DNA of 64,000 nt, from positions 18,309 to 82,308 of the forward strand of contig CAYOLV010000008.1 of the NCBI GenBank assembly GCA_964404895.1, in the 5' to 3' direction. A program made the translations under genes and the position numbers. Source of the DNA: JBGSUZ01 sp964404895. Lineage in GTDB: Bacteria; Bacillota; Clostridia; Peptostreptococcales; Acidaminobacteraceae. A model generated the notes under the pieces. That model made no database searches and was not told where the DNA came from. It worked only from the letters and a program-made list of their open reading frames with translations. Numbering within the stretch: position 1 is the first letter of the stretch; every line of letters begins with the position of its first letter. Shown piece by piece: positions 16,910-24,473 of this stretch.

Positions 16910-17059
16910 ATGAGAGTGAACATTACTTTAGCATGTACTGAGTGCAAGCAAAGAAACTATAATACTTCGAAGAACAAGAAGAATGATCCAGACAGAATTG
17001 AACTTCAAAAATACTGCAGATTCTGCAAAAAGCATACTCCACACAAAGAAACTAAGTAG
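16910..17059 (+). CDS. rpmG: 50S ribosomal protein L33
   Basis: 49-residue zinc-type L33 with Cys9/Cys12 and Cys36/Cys39. The ATG at 16910 follows AGGAGGTG; a longer frame upstream lacks support. First gene of rpmG-secE-nusG, the usual clostridial order. Confidence 0.95.
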   Translation: MRVNITLACTECKQRNYNTSKNKKNDPDRIELQKYCRFCKKHTPHKETK

Positions 17060-17095
17060 TGCCAAGCACTATACTAACTGCTAGGGGTGAATGCA

Positions 17096-17302
17096 ATGAC
17101 TACTCAAACAAGCACAACAGGTAATAAGGTAAGCGATTTTCTAAAAGGCGTCAGATCTGAACTTAAGAAGGTCAGCTGGCCTAATAGAAAAGAAATGATT
17201 AATTATACGACAGTCGTTTTGGTGATGTGTGCGTTGGCAACAGCGTTCATGTGGGTGGTAGACGCCTTTTTCCATGCGGGTCTCCAATTTATCATTAAGT
17301 AA
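17096..17302 (+). CDS. secE: Preprotein translocase subunit SecE
   Basis: 68-residue short-form SecE with one transmembrane helix (about residues 40-60), preceded by the conserved amphipathic segment FLKGVRSELKKVSWPNRKEM. It stabilises SecY in the SecYEG channel. The ATG at 17096 is preferred to GTG at 17087, since AGGGGTG serves as its ribosome site. secY itself is at 42636-43904. Confidence 0.95.
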   Translation: MTTQTSTTGNKVSDFLKGVRSELKKVSWPNRKEMINYTTVVLVMCALATAFMWVVDAFFHAGLQFIIK

Positions 17303-17344
17303 AGTATAATTTTCTTTCAGAGAAATTCGGTACAAGGGAGGTCG

Positions 17345-17383
17345 GTGGCTGGTACTATTACAGTCATAGTGTATTATGTCTGA
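17345..17383 (+). CDS. Possible 12-codon leader ORF overlapping the nusG start
   Basis: A GTG start at 17345 sits 3-4 nt after GGGAGG. The ORF encodes VAGTITVIVYYV and ends in a TGA at 17381-17383, just inside nusG in another frame. The nusG ATG at 17376 has no ribosome site of its own nearby. This could couple nusG translation to a leader, or be chance. Product not recognised. Confidence 0.3.
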   Translation: MAGTITVIVYYV

Positions 17384-17894
17384 AAATGCAAAATGGTACG
17401 TGGTCCATACTTACTCGGGCCATGAAAACAAGGTAAAAGCGAATATTGAGAAGATCGTCGAAAACCGCGGTATGGAAGACATAATTCTCGAAGTGGCCGT
17501 TCCAACGGAAGAAGTCACTGAAGTGAAAAACGGTAAGAAAAAGACGAAATCCAAGAAGATTTTTCCTGGATATGTTCTTGTGAAAATGTACATGACAGAT
17601 GAGTCATGGTACGTTGTCAGAAATACAAGAGGTGTCACCGGATTTGTCGGACCAGGGTCTAAACCAATTCCACTTACAGAACACGAAGTTAGAAAAATGG
17701 GTATTGAGAAGAGAGTCATTGAAATTGACATCCATAAAGATGACAGTATCAAAGTTATTTTCGGACCATTTGAAGGCTTTGTTGGCAAAGTTACGGAAGT
17801 CCACGTAGAAAGACATTCTTTAAAAGTAATGATTTCTATGTTCGGAAGAGAAACTCCAGTTGAATTGGAGTTCGACCAAGTAGAAAAGCTTTAA
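17376..17894 (+). CDS. nusG: Transcription termination/antitermination factor NusG
   Basis: 172 residues: an N-terminal NGN domain that binds RNA polymerase (WYVVHTYSGHENKVKANIE onward) and a C-terminal KOW domain (VIFGPFEGFVGKVTEV). Affects pausing, Rho function and coupling to ribosomes. The start codon lacks a close ribosome site (see the overlapping leader ORF). It lies between secE and rplK in the standard order. Confidence 0.95.
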   Translation: MSENAKWYVVHTYSGHENKVKANIEKIVENRGMEDIILEVAVPTEEVTEVKNGKKKTKSKKIFPGYVLVKMYMTDESWYVVRNTRGVTGFVGPGSKPIPLTEHEVRKMGIEKRVIEIDIHKDDSIKVIFGPFEGFVGKVTEVHVERHSLKVMISMFGRETPVELEFDQVEKL

Positions 17895-17944
17895 GCTTTT
17901 TATAGACACAAGATGTCATAGTGTACCAAGGAGGTGTATTTAAA

Positions 17945-18370
17945 ATGGCAAAGAAAGTAACAGGTATGATCAAACTTCAAATCCCTGCCGGAAAAGCGAC
18001 TCCAGCTCCGCCAGTAGGTCCTGCTCTCGGTCAGCACGGTGTTAACATCATGCAATTTACGAAGGAATTCAACGCTAAGACTGCAGATCAAGTGGGTCTT
18101 ATCATTCCAGTTGTAATTACAGTTTACCAAGACAGATCGTATTCTTTCATCACTAAAACGCCACCAGCAGCGATTCTTATCAAGAAGGCAGTTGGTATCG
18201 AAAGTGGTTCAGGTGTACCAAACAAAACAAAAGTAGCTAAAATTTCTCAAGCTAAAATCAGAGAAATCGCAGAGTTAAAAATGCCTGATTTAACAGCTGG
18301 TAGCATTGAAGCCGCAATGAGCATGATCGCGGGTACTGCTAGAAGCATGGGCGTTGTTGTAGAAGAGTAG
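17945..18370 (+). CDS. rplK: 50S ribosomal protein L11
   Basis: 141 residues, standard length. The N-terminal proline-rich PAGKATPAPPVGPALGQHG is the L11 signature; the C-terminal domain binds the 23S GTPase centre. The ATG at 17945 follows AAGGAGGTG; the in-frame GTG at 17921 precedes that ribosome site and is rejected. Confidence 0.97.
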   Translation: MAKKVTGMIKLQIPAGKATPAPPVGPALGQHGVNIMQFTKEFNAKTADQVGLIIPVVITVYQDRSYSFITKTPPAAILIKKAVGIESGSGVPNKTKVAKISQAKIREIAELKMPDLTAGSIEAAMSMIAGTARSMGVVVEE

Positions 18371-18429
18371 TTTCTCGACACGTGGAAGGCTAAAAACCGT
18401 TATTACCACAAAGGAGGTTAAAAAATCTT

Positions 18430-19122
18430 ATGGCAAAGTTCGGAAAAAAATACGCTGAATCAGCTAAATTGGTTGACAGATCAAAGCTTTATGATATGAA
18501 CGAAGCTTTAGAACTATTAAAGCAAATTTCCAAAGCGAAATTCGACGAAACAGTCGAAGTGCACGTAAAACTTGGCGTTGACGGAAGACACGCCGATCAA
18601 CAAGTCAGAGGTGCAGTAGTATTACCACACGGTATTGGTAAAACTAAAAGAGTCCTTGTTATCGCTAAAGGTGAGAAGGCAACTGAAGCAGAAGCTGCTG
18701 GTGCAGATTTCGTAGGTTCAGATGATATCATCAACAAAATCCAAAATGAAAACTGGTTCGATTTCGACGTTATGGTTGCAACACCAGACATGATGGGTCT
18801 TGTTGGTAGACTTGGTAGAGTTCTTGGTCCTAAAGGTCTTATGCCAAACCCTAAATCAGGTACGGTTACATTTGATGTTGCGAGAGCAGTCAATGAAATC
18901 AAAGCTGGTAAGGTTGAGTACAGACTTGACAAAACTAACATCGTTCACGTTGTGATCGGTAAAGTTTCTTTCGAGCAAGAGAAATTAGCTGAAAACTTCC
19001 AAACAATTATGGAAGCAATCGTAAAAGCTAAGCCTGCTGCAGCGAAAGGTACTTATGTTAGAAGCGTTACTGTGGCTAGTACTATGAGCCCAGGGATCAA
19101 ATTAAACGCAGCTAAATTCTAA
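18430..19122 (+). CDS. rplA: 50S ribosomal protein L1
   Basis: 230 residues, the usual length, forming the L1 stalk that guides E-site tRNA. Recognised by LGVDGRHADQQVRGAVVLPHG and by MGLVGRLGRVLGPKGLMPNP. In many bacteria L1 represses its own rplKA mRNA; I did not identify an L1 site here. It is followed by a new promoter and the L10 leader. Confidence 0.97.
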   Translation: MAKFGKKYAESAKLVDRSKLYDMNEALELLKQISKAKFDETVEVHVKLGVDGRHADQQVRGAVVLPHGIGKTKRVLVIAKGEKATEAEAAGADFVGSDDIINKIQNENWFDFDVMVATPDMMGLVGRLGRVLGPKGLMPNPKSGTVTFDVARAVNEIKAGKVEYRLDKTNIVHVVIGKVSFEQEKLAENFQTIMEAIVKAKPAAAKGTYVRSVTVASTMSPGIKLNAAKF

Positions 19123-19132
19123 TATAATATGA

Positions 19133-19161
19133 TTGACAAGTTATATCAGCGATGATATACT
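19133..19161 (+). promoter_or_regulatory. Promoter of the L10 leader/rplJL transcript
   Basis: TTGACA at 19133-19138 and TATACT at 19156-19161, spacer 17 bp. Confidence 0.8.
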
Positions 19162-19164
19162 TTC

Positions 19165-19315
19165 ATTCGTGTGATAAATACGAATATTCACCGTAGACAG
19201 TAGGTGCCTAGTGCTTAATTCCCTACCGAGGTATGAAAATACACTTGTATAACAATACAGGACGTAATCTCAGACCTCTCTTATCTACGGAAGAGAGGTC
19301 TTTTATTTTATTTAA
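19165..19315 (+). promoter_or_regulatory. Ribosomal protein L10 leader
   Basis: A structured leader before rplJ. It contains an ATTCGT/ACGAAT stem (19165-19185), the conserved core CCGTAGACAGTAGGTG (19191-19206) and CTACCGAGGTAT (19222-19233), and a terminator hairpin (GACCTCTC/GAGAGGTC, 19273-19300, then TTTTATTTTA). Known L10 leaders bind L10 or the L10-L12 complex to repress rplJL. The terminator implies attenuation. Confidence 0.85.
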
Positions 19316-19334
19316 GTCACGAGGAGGTGGACTA

Positions 19335-19835
19335 ATGTCTAAGAACCTTGAATTAAAAAAACAAGTTGTTGCTGAAATCAAAGAAAAATTTGTGAAAGCA
19401 CAATCAGTAGTAGTTGTGGATTACAGAGGTCTTAAAGTAGAAGAAGCTGACGCCCTTAGAAAAGCGTTTAGAGAAGCTGGCGTAGATTATAAAATCTACA
19501 AAAACAATCTTACTAAACTTGCTATCGAAGGAACTGCTTTTGAAGCAATCGGTAAAGATTTAACTGGCCCTAACGCAATTGCGTTCGGTTACGGCGATCC
19601 TGTAACTCCAGCTAAAATCGTTAAAGATTTTGCTAAAGATCACAAAAACCTTGAATTCAAATCAGGTATTATCGAGAATAAATACTGTGACCTTGAAGCT
19701 ATCAAAGAAATCGCTGATATCCCATCAAGAGATGTACTTATCGCGAAATTCCTTGGCAGCATCAAATCACCTGTATCAAATCTTGCTTACTTGTTACAAG
19801 CTATCGTTGATAAAAACGAAGCTCAAAATGCTTAA
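19335..19835 (+). CDS. rplJ: 50S ribosomal protein L10
   Basis: 166 residues; L10 anchors L7/L12 dimers at the ribosomal stalk. Recognised by VVVDYRGLKVEEADALRKAF and GPNAIAFGYGDPVTPAKI. The start at 19335 follows GAGGAGGTGG; a longer in-frame reading runs back through the leader terminator and is rejected. Autoregulated through the L10 leader. Confidence 0.97.
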   Translation: MSKNLELKKQVVAEIKEKFVKAQSVVVVDYRGLKVEEADALRKAFREAGVDYKIYKNNLTKLAIEGTAFEAIGKDLTGPNAIAFGYGDPVTPAKIVKDFAKDHKNLEFKSGIIENKYCDLEAIKEIADIPSRDVLIAKFLGSIKSPVSNLAYLLQAIVDKNEAQNA

Positions 19836-19904
19836 TTACAAATGTTTATACAACCTACAAAGTAGCGTTGTCACTATTTAAAAATTATTCGGAGGTGTCT
19901 TAAA

Positions 19905-20267
19905 ATGACTAAAGAACAAATCATAGAAGCAATCAAAGGTATGACTGTTTTAGAACTTAACGAACTTGTTAAAGCATGTGAAGAAGAATTCGGCGTATCT
20001 GCATCTGCTCCAGTAATGATGGGCGGCGCTGCTCCTGTTGCTGCTGCTGAAGAGCAAACAGAATTCGACGTAATCCTTTCTAACGCAGGCGCTAAGAAAA
20101 TCGAAGTTATCAAAGTTGTAAGAGAAATCACTGGTCTTGGCTTGAAAGAAGCTAAAGAACTTGTTGATAACGCTCCTAAAGCTGTTAAAGAGCAAGTATC
20201 TAAAGAAGAAGCTGACAAAGTTAAAGCTGCTCTTGAAGCTGCTGGCGCTGCAGTGGAACTTAAATAG
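19905..20267 (+). CDS. rplL: 50S ribosomal protein L7/L12
   Basis: 120 residues: an N-terminal dimerisation helix region, an Ala-rich hinge (about residues 38-50) and the C-terminal factor-binding domain with IKVVREITGLGLKEAKELVD. It recruits EF-Tu and EF-G. It follows rplJ and ends at a terminator and hairpin cluster. Confidence 0.98.
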   Translation: MTKEQIIEAIKGMTVLELNELVKACEEEFGVSASAPVMMGGAAPVAAAEEQTEFDVILSNAGAKKIEVIKVVREITGLGLKEAKELVDNAPKAVKEQVSKEEADKVKAALEAAGAAVELK

Positions 20268-20285
20268 TTCAACCCAAAGTGACTT

Positions 20286-20320
20286 AAAGACACTAGATGA
20301 AAATCTGGTGTCTTTTTTTG
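20286..20320 (+). terminator. Terminator after rplL
   Basis: AAAGACACTAGA pairs with TCTGGTGTCTTT (one G-T pair), followed by seven T residues. It separates rplJL from rpoBC, though read-through is likely, as in other bacteria. Confidence 0.85.
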
Positions 20321-20490
20321 CGTTCAAATAAAGCTTCGCTTTGTTTGGCTGTGAAGAATTCACAGCAGTTCCCGAAGGGAACGAACGCAAATGAGCGAAG
20401 CACGAAGTGCTGTGCGAATTCATTGCGCTAAGCAAAAGCCTGCGAAGCAGGCGGGGCATAATGAGCGAGGTGCGGAGCGCCGTGCGAATT
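20317..20490 (+). repeat. Cluster of nested GAA-triloop hairpins after rplL
   Basis: Contains AAAGC-TTC-GCTTT (20330-20342), GCTGTGAA-GAA-TTCACAGC (20348-20366), GTTCCC-GAA-GGGAAC (20368-20382), AGCAC-GAA-GTGCT (20399-20411), GCCTGC-GAA-GCAGGC (20438-20452) and GGTGC-GGA-GCGCC (20469-20481). TTTGCGTTC at 20317-20325 pairs with GAACGCAAA at 20383-20391, enclosing the first three as a multibranch structure. Two 31-nt units, 20390-20420 and 20460-20490, are homologous, with compensatory stem changes. Nothing protein-coding is supported in the 490-bp gap to rpoB. Confidence 0.75.
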
Positions 20491-20586
20491 GGACGTTTGT
20501 TAGTACCAACAAAAAGATTAGCCCTTATAAAAAGGGGTAAATACACAAAGTGCGGTAACAAATTGATGAAATAATTTTAAAAACAT

Positions 20587-20615
20587 TTGACTTGTCCCTT
20601 GCGCTGTGATATGAT
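20587..20615 (+). promoter_or_regulatory. Promoter of rpoBC
   Basis: TTGACT at 20587-20592 and TATGAT at 20610-20615, spacer 17 bp, giving a leader of about 135 nt before rpoB. Confidence 0.7.
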
Positions 20616-20757
20616 TCTAAAATGCCACAAGTATGTTATCTTGATTAGATTGGGATAACAGGCTTATTTTTTGTCGTTTAAGGAGTCTGCTTTTGGATTC
20701 CTTTAGTATAAATCACAATGGTTTATACCTTATTTTAAAATGAGGGGTGAATACTTG

Positions 20758-23700
20758 ATGCCACAGCCTGTGCAACTTGGCAAGCAAACTAGGATGGGTT
20801 TTTCTAAGATTGATAAGTTGGTTGAAATTCCTAACTTAATTGAGATCCAGAAGAAGTCATACAAATGGTTTCTCGAAGAAGGCTTAATGGAAGCCTTTAG
20901 AGACATTTCACCTATTCAGGATTATACGGGCAATCTCGTACTTGAGTTCGTTGATTATGAGCTTGAGAAAGAGTCGAAGTATGATGTTGAAGAATGTAAA
21001 GAAAGGGACGTAAACTACGCAGTTCCTCTCAAGGTGCAAGTGAGATTTATCAACAAAGAGACTGGCGAAGTCAAAGAACAGAAAGTTTTTATGGGCGATT
21101 TCCCGCTTATGACAGACAAAGGAACTTTCATCATTAACGGAGCGGAAAGAGTTATCGTCAGCCAGCTCGTCAGATCACCAGGGCCTTACTATGATGTAAA
21201 GCTCGACAAAGTCGGTACAAAATTGTATTCAACAACCGTCATCCCAAATAGAGGTGCTTGGCTTGAATACGAAACAGATTCAAACGATATTTTATCAGTG
21301 AGAATTGACAGAACTAGAAAATTGCCTATGACAGTTCTTGTCAAAGCACTTGGTTTTGCTAACGATCACGAAATCCTTACCATGTTTGGTGAAGATGAGC
21401 GTTTGCTCAAAACACTAGACAAAGACAGTGCTAAAACAGAAGAAGAAGCACTTCTTGAAATCTACAAAAAACTTAGACCAGGTGAACCACCAACAGTTGA
21501 CAGTGCAAAGAGCTTAATTTGGTCATTGTTCTTCGACGAAAAGCGCTATGATTTAGCGAAAGTTGGTCGTTACAAGTTCAACAAAAAACTCGGCATAGCG
21601 AACAGAACAGAAGGTTTTGTAGCTGCGATGGACGTTGTGAACTTGGAAACTGGTGAAGTTTTGGTTGAAAAAGACCAAAAAATCTCTAGAGATAAAGCAT
21701 TTGAAATCGAGAACTCTGGGATCAAAACAGTAGATGTTTATGGCGAAGATGAGAAAATCGTCAGAGTCGTCGGCAGCAACTTTGTTGACATTCATCATTA
21801 TTTAGATTACCCATGGCTCAACATCAACGAAAAAGTACATTATCCTGTTTTGAAAGAAATTTTGAACACATGTACAACAGAAGAAGAAATTAAATCGGCA
21901 ATTGAAGCTAGAATGAAGGAATTAGTTCCTAGACATATCATTGTAGACGATATCATTGCGACAATCAGTTATGTTCTTACATTAGAACATGGCGTAGGCG
22001 ATGTAGATGATATCGACCACCTTGGAAACCGTAGAATTAGATCTGTTGGTGAACTCCTTCAGAACCAATTCAGAATCGGTCTTTCAAGAATGGAAAGAGT
22101 TGTTCGTGAGAGAATGACGATTCAAGATATGGAAACCATTACGCCACAAGCACTCATCAATATCAGACCCGTTGTTGCAGCTATCAAAGAATTCTTTGGA
22201 AGCTCACAATTATCTCAATTTATGGACCAAACCAATCCACTTGCAGAATTAACGCATAAGCGTAGACTTTCTGCCCTTGGCCCTGGTGGTCTTTCAAGAG
22301 AAAGAGCCGGCTTCGAAGTTCGTGACGTCCACCATTCTCACTATGGTAGAATGTGTCCAATCGAAACGCCAGAAGGTCCAAACATCGGTTTGATTGGTTC
22401 TCTTTCAACCTATGGCCGTATTAATGAGTATGGTTTTATTGAGTCACCATATCGCTTGATCGATAAAAATACAGGTATTGTTACCAAAGAAGTTGTCTAC
22501 ATGACAGCAGACGTTGAAGAAAAATTCATCGTTGCACCTGCAAATGAAGTGCTTGACGCAGAAGGCAGATTTATCAACAAAGCTGTTGTTTGTCGTAAAA
22601 AAGCGGACATCAAAGAGTTCCCTGCAGCAGAAGTTGATTTAATGGAAGTTTCTGCACAACAAATGGTTTCAGTTGCAACAGCAATGATCCCTTTCCTTGA
22701 AAACGATGATGCCAACCGTGCCCTAATGGGTGCGAACATGCAGCGTCAGGCCGTTCCTCTTGTGAGAGCTCAAGCTCCCGTTATCGGAACTGGTATGGAA
22801 TACATTGCGGCGCGTGACTCAGGTGTTTGTGAAATTGCACAAAAAGATGGTTATATTGAATTCGTTTCTGCAGATGAAATCGTCATTAAATGCGACGATG
22901 GTTCTAGAGAAAAGCATAGACTGCTTAAATTTAAGCGTTCTAACCAAGGCACATGTATCAACCAAAAGCCGCTTGTTGATCACAACGAACGCGTTCTTGC
23001 AGGCGATATCATTGCTGACGGACCGTCTACAGATGGCGGAGAGATTGCTCTCGGAGCTAACCTACTCATCGGTTTCATGACATGGGAAGGTTACAATTAC
23101 GAGGATGCTATTCTCCTCAGCGAAAAATTGGTTAAATATGACGTTCTTTCATCTATCCATATTGAAGAATATGAAGCAGAAGCGAGAGACACAAAACTCG
23201 GACCTGAAGAAATTACCCGCGACATTCCAAATGTTAGTGACGAAGCCCTCAGAAATCTTGATGAGCGCGGCATTATTCGTATTGGTGCGGAAGTTATTTC
23301 AGGCGATATCCTTGTGGGTAAAGTAACACCTAAGGGTGAAACTGAGTTAACTGCAGAAGAAAGACTCCTTAGAGCGATCTTTGGAGAAAAGGCTAGAGAA
23401 GTCAGAGATACGTCTCTAAGAGTACCTCACGGCGAGTCTGGTATCATTGTCGACGTTAAAGTATTTACCCGTGAGAACGGCGATGAGTTGCCTCCAGGCG
23501 TAAATATTCTTGTTCGTGTATACATTGCGAAGAAGAGAAAGATCAACGTAGGCGATAAAATGGCCGGACGTCATGGTAATAAAGGGGTTATTTCGAGAAT
23601 CCTCCCTGAAGAAGATATGCCATTTATGGAAGATGGAACACCTTTAATGGTTGTCCTCAATCCACTGGGCGTACCTTCGCGTATGAACATCGGTCAGGTT

Positions 23701-24444
23701 CTTGAAGTTCACTTAGGCCTCGCGGCTACAAAATTTGGTTGGAAAGTAGCTACATCAGTATTTGATGGCGCTAAAGAGAGCCAAATCATGGATCTCCTTT
23801 ATGAAGCGGGCTATTCTAAGAATGGTAAGCTTAAAATTAGAGATGGTCGTACAGGCGACTTCTTCGACAATTCGGTAACAGTTGGTTACATGTACATGTT
23901 AAAACTGCACCATTTAGTCGATGATAAAATCCACGCCAGATCAACAGGTCCTTACTCTCTCGTAACGCAACAGCCTTTGGGTGGTAAAGCTCAATTCGGT
24001 GGACAACGTTTCGGTGAAATGGAAGTTTGGGCGCTTGAAGCATACGGCGCAGCCTATACGCTCCAAGAAATTTTAACAGTAAAATCTGATGACGTGGTCG
24101 GTCGTGTTAAAGCGTACGAATCCATCGTCAAAGGTGAAAATATTCCAGAACCAGGTATTCCTGAGTCATTCAAAGTATTGATTAAGGAATTACAATCTCT
24201 TGCTTTAGACGTTAAAGTTCTTAGAGATGGTGAAGGCGAACTTGAAATCAAAGAAGATGACGATGGTCTCCTTACAACTAGCGAGTTTATCGATGATGAA
24301 CATTCGGCAGAGCATGAAGCATATATTCGCGAAGATGCTGAACGTGAGTTCGAGGACGGCTTTACCGAAGAAACTATCGATGATGAAGAGGAAGAGGAAG
24401 CATTTGGTTTTGATAATGAGAACTTCGAAGAATTTGAAGACTAA
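20758..24444 (+). CDS. rpoB: RNA polymerase subunit beta
   Basis: 1228 residues. The N-terminus PVQLGKQTRMGFSKID is typical. The rifampicin-pocket region has SSQLSQFMDQTNPLAELTHK followed by RRLSALGPGGLSRERAGFEV, i.e. a wild-type-like pocket. The C-terminus carries GKAQFGGQRFGEMEVWALEA and ends in a long acidic tail (last ~35 residues, mostly E/D/F). The ATG at 20758 is chosen after AGGGGTG; TTG at 20755 and ATG at 20740 are alternatives. It forms the core enzyme with rpoC (30 nt downstream) and rpoA (47569). Confidence 0.98.
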   Translation: MPQPVQLGKQTRMGFSKIDKLVEIPNLIEIQKKSYKWFLEEGLMEAFRDISPIQDYTGNLVLEFVDYELEKESKYDVEECKERDVNYAVPLKVQVRFINKETGEVKEQKVFMGDFPLMTDKGTFIINGAERVIVSQLVRSPGPYYDVKLDKVGTKLYSTTVIPNRGAWLEYETDSNDILSVRIDRTRKLPMTVLVKALGFANDHEILTMFGEDERLLKTLDKDSAKTEEEALLEIYKKLRPGEPPTVDSAKSLIWSLFFDEKRYDLAKVGRYKFNKKLGIANRTEGFVAAMDVVNLETGEVLVEKDQKISRDKAFEIENSGIKTVDVYGEDEKIVRVVGSNFVDIHHYLDYPWLNINEKVHYPVLKEILNTCTTEEEIKSAIEARMKELVPRHIIVDDIIATISYVLTLEHGVGDVDDIDHLGNRRIRSVGELLQNQFRIGLSRMERVVRERMTIQDMETITPQALINIRPVVAAIKEFFGSSQLSQFMDQTNPLAELTHKRRLSALGPGGLSRERAGFEVRDVHHSHYGRMCPIETPEGPNIGLIGSLSTYGRINEYGFIESPYRLIDKNTGIVTKEVVYMTADVEEKFIVAPANEVLDAEGRFINKAVVCRKKADIKEFPAAEVDLMEVSAQQMVSVATAMIPFLENDDANRALMGANMQRQAVPLVRAQAPVIGTGMEYIAARDSGVCEIAQKDGYIEFVSADEIVIKCDDGSREKHRLLKFKRSNQGTCINQKPLVDHNERVLAGDIIADGPSTDGGEIALGANLLIGFMTWEGYNYEDAILLSEKLVKYDVLSSIHIEEYEAEARDTKLGPEEITRDIPNVSDEALRNLDERGIIRIGAEVISGDILVGKVTPKGETELTAEERLLRAIFGEKAREVRDTSLRVPHGESGIIVDVKVFTRENGDELPPGVNILVRVYIAKKRKINVGDKMAGRHGNKGVISRILPEEDMPFMEDGTPLMVVLNPLGVPSRMNIGQVLEVHLGLAATKFGWKVATSVFDGAKESQIMDLLYEAGYSKNGKLKIRDGRTGDFFDNSVTVGYMYMLKLHHLVDDKIHARSTGPYSLVTQQPLGGKAQFGGQRFGEMEVWALEAYGAAYTLQEILTVKSDDVVGRVKAYESIVKGENIPEPGIPESFKVLIKELQSLALDVKVLRDGEGELEIKEDDDGLLTTSEFIDDEHSAEHEAYIREDAEREFEDGFTEETIDDEEEEEAFGFDNENFEEFED

Positions 24445-24473
24445 AATCATATATAGAAGGGAGTGGAAAGCCC

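Noticed and set aside
19233..19334. N-terminal extension of rplJ
   Set aside because: It would read through the L10 leader terminator; the ATG at 19335 has GAGGAGGTGG and gives standard length.
16588..20490. CRISPR array
   Set aside because: The repeats are variable self-complementary hairpins without fixed repeats, regular spacers or cas genes.
20317..20490. Insertion sequence or transposon remnant
   Set aside because: There is no transposase frame, terminal repeats or target duplication; only small hairpins are present.
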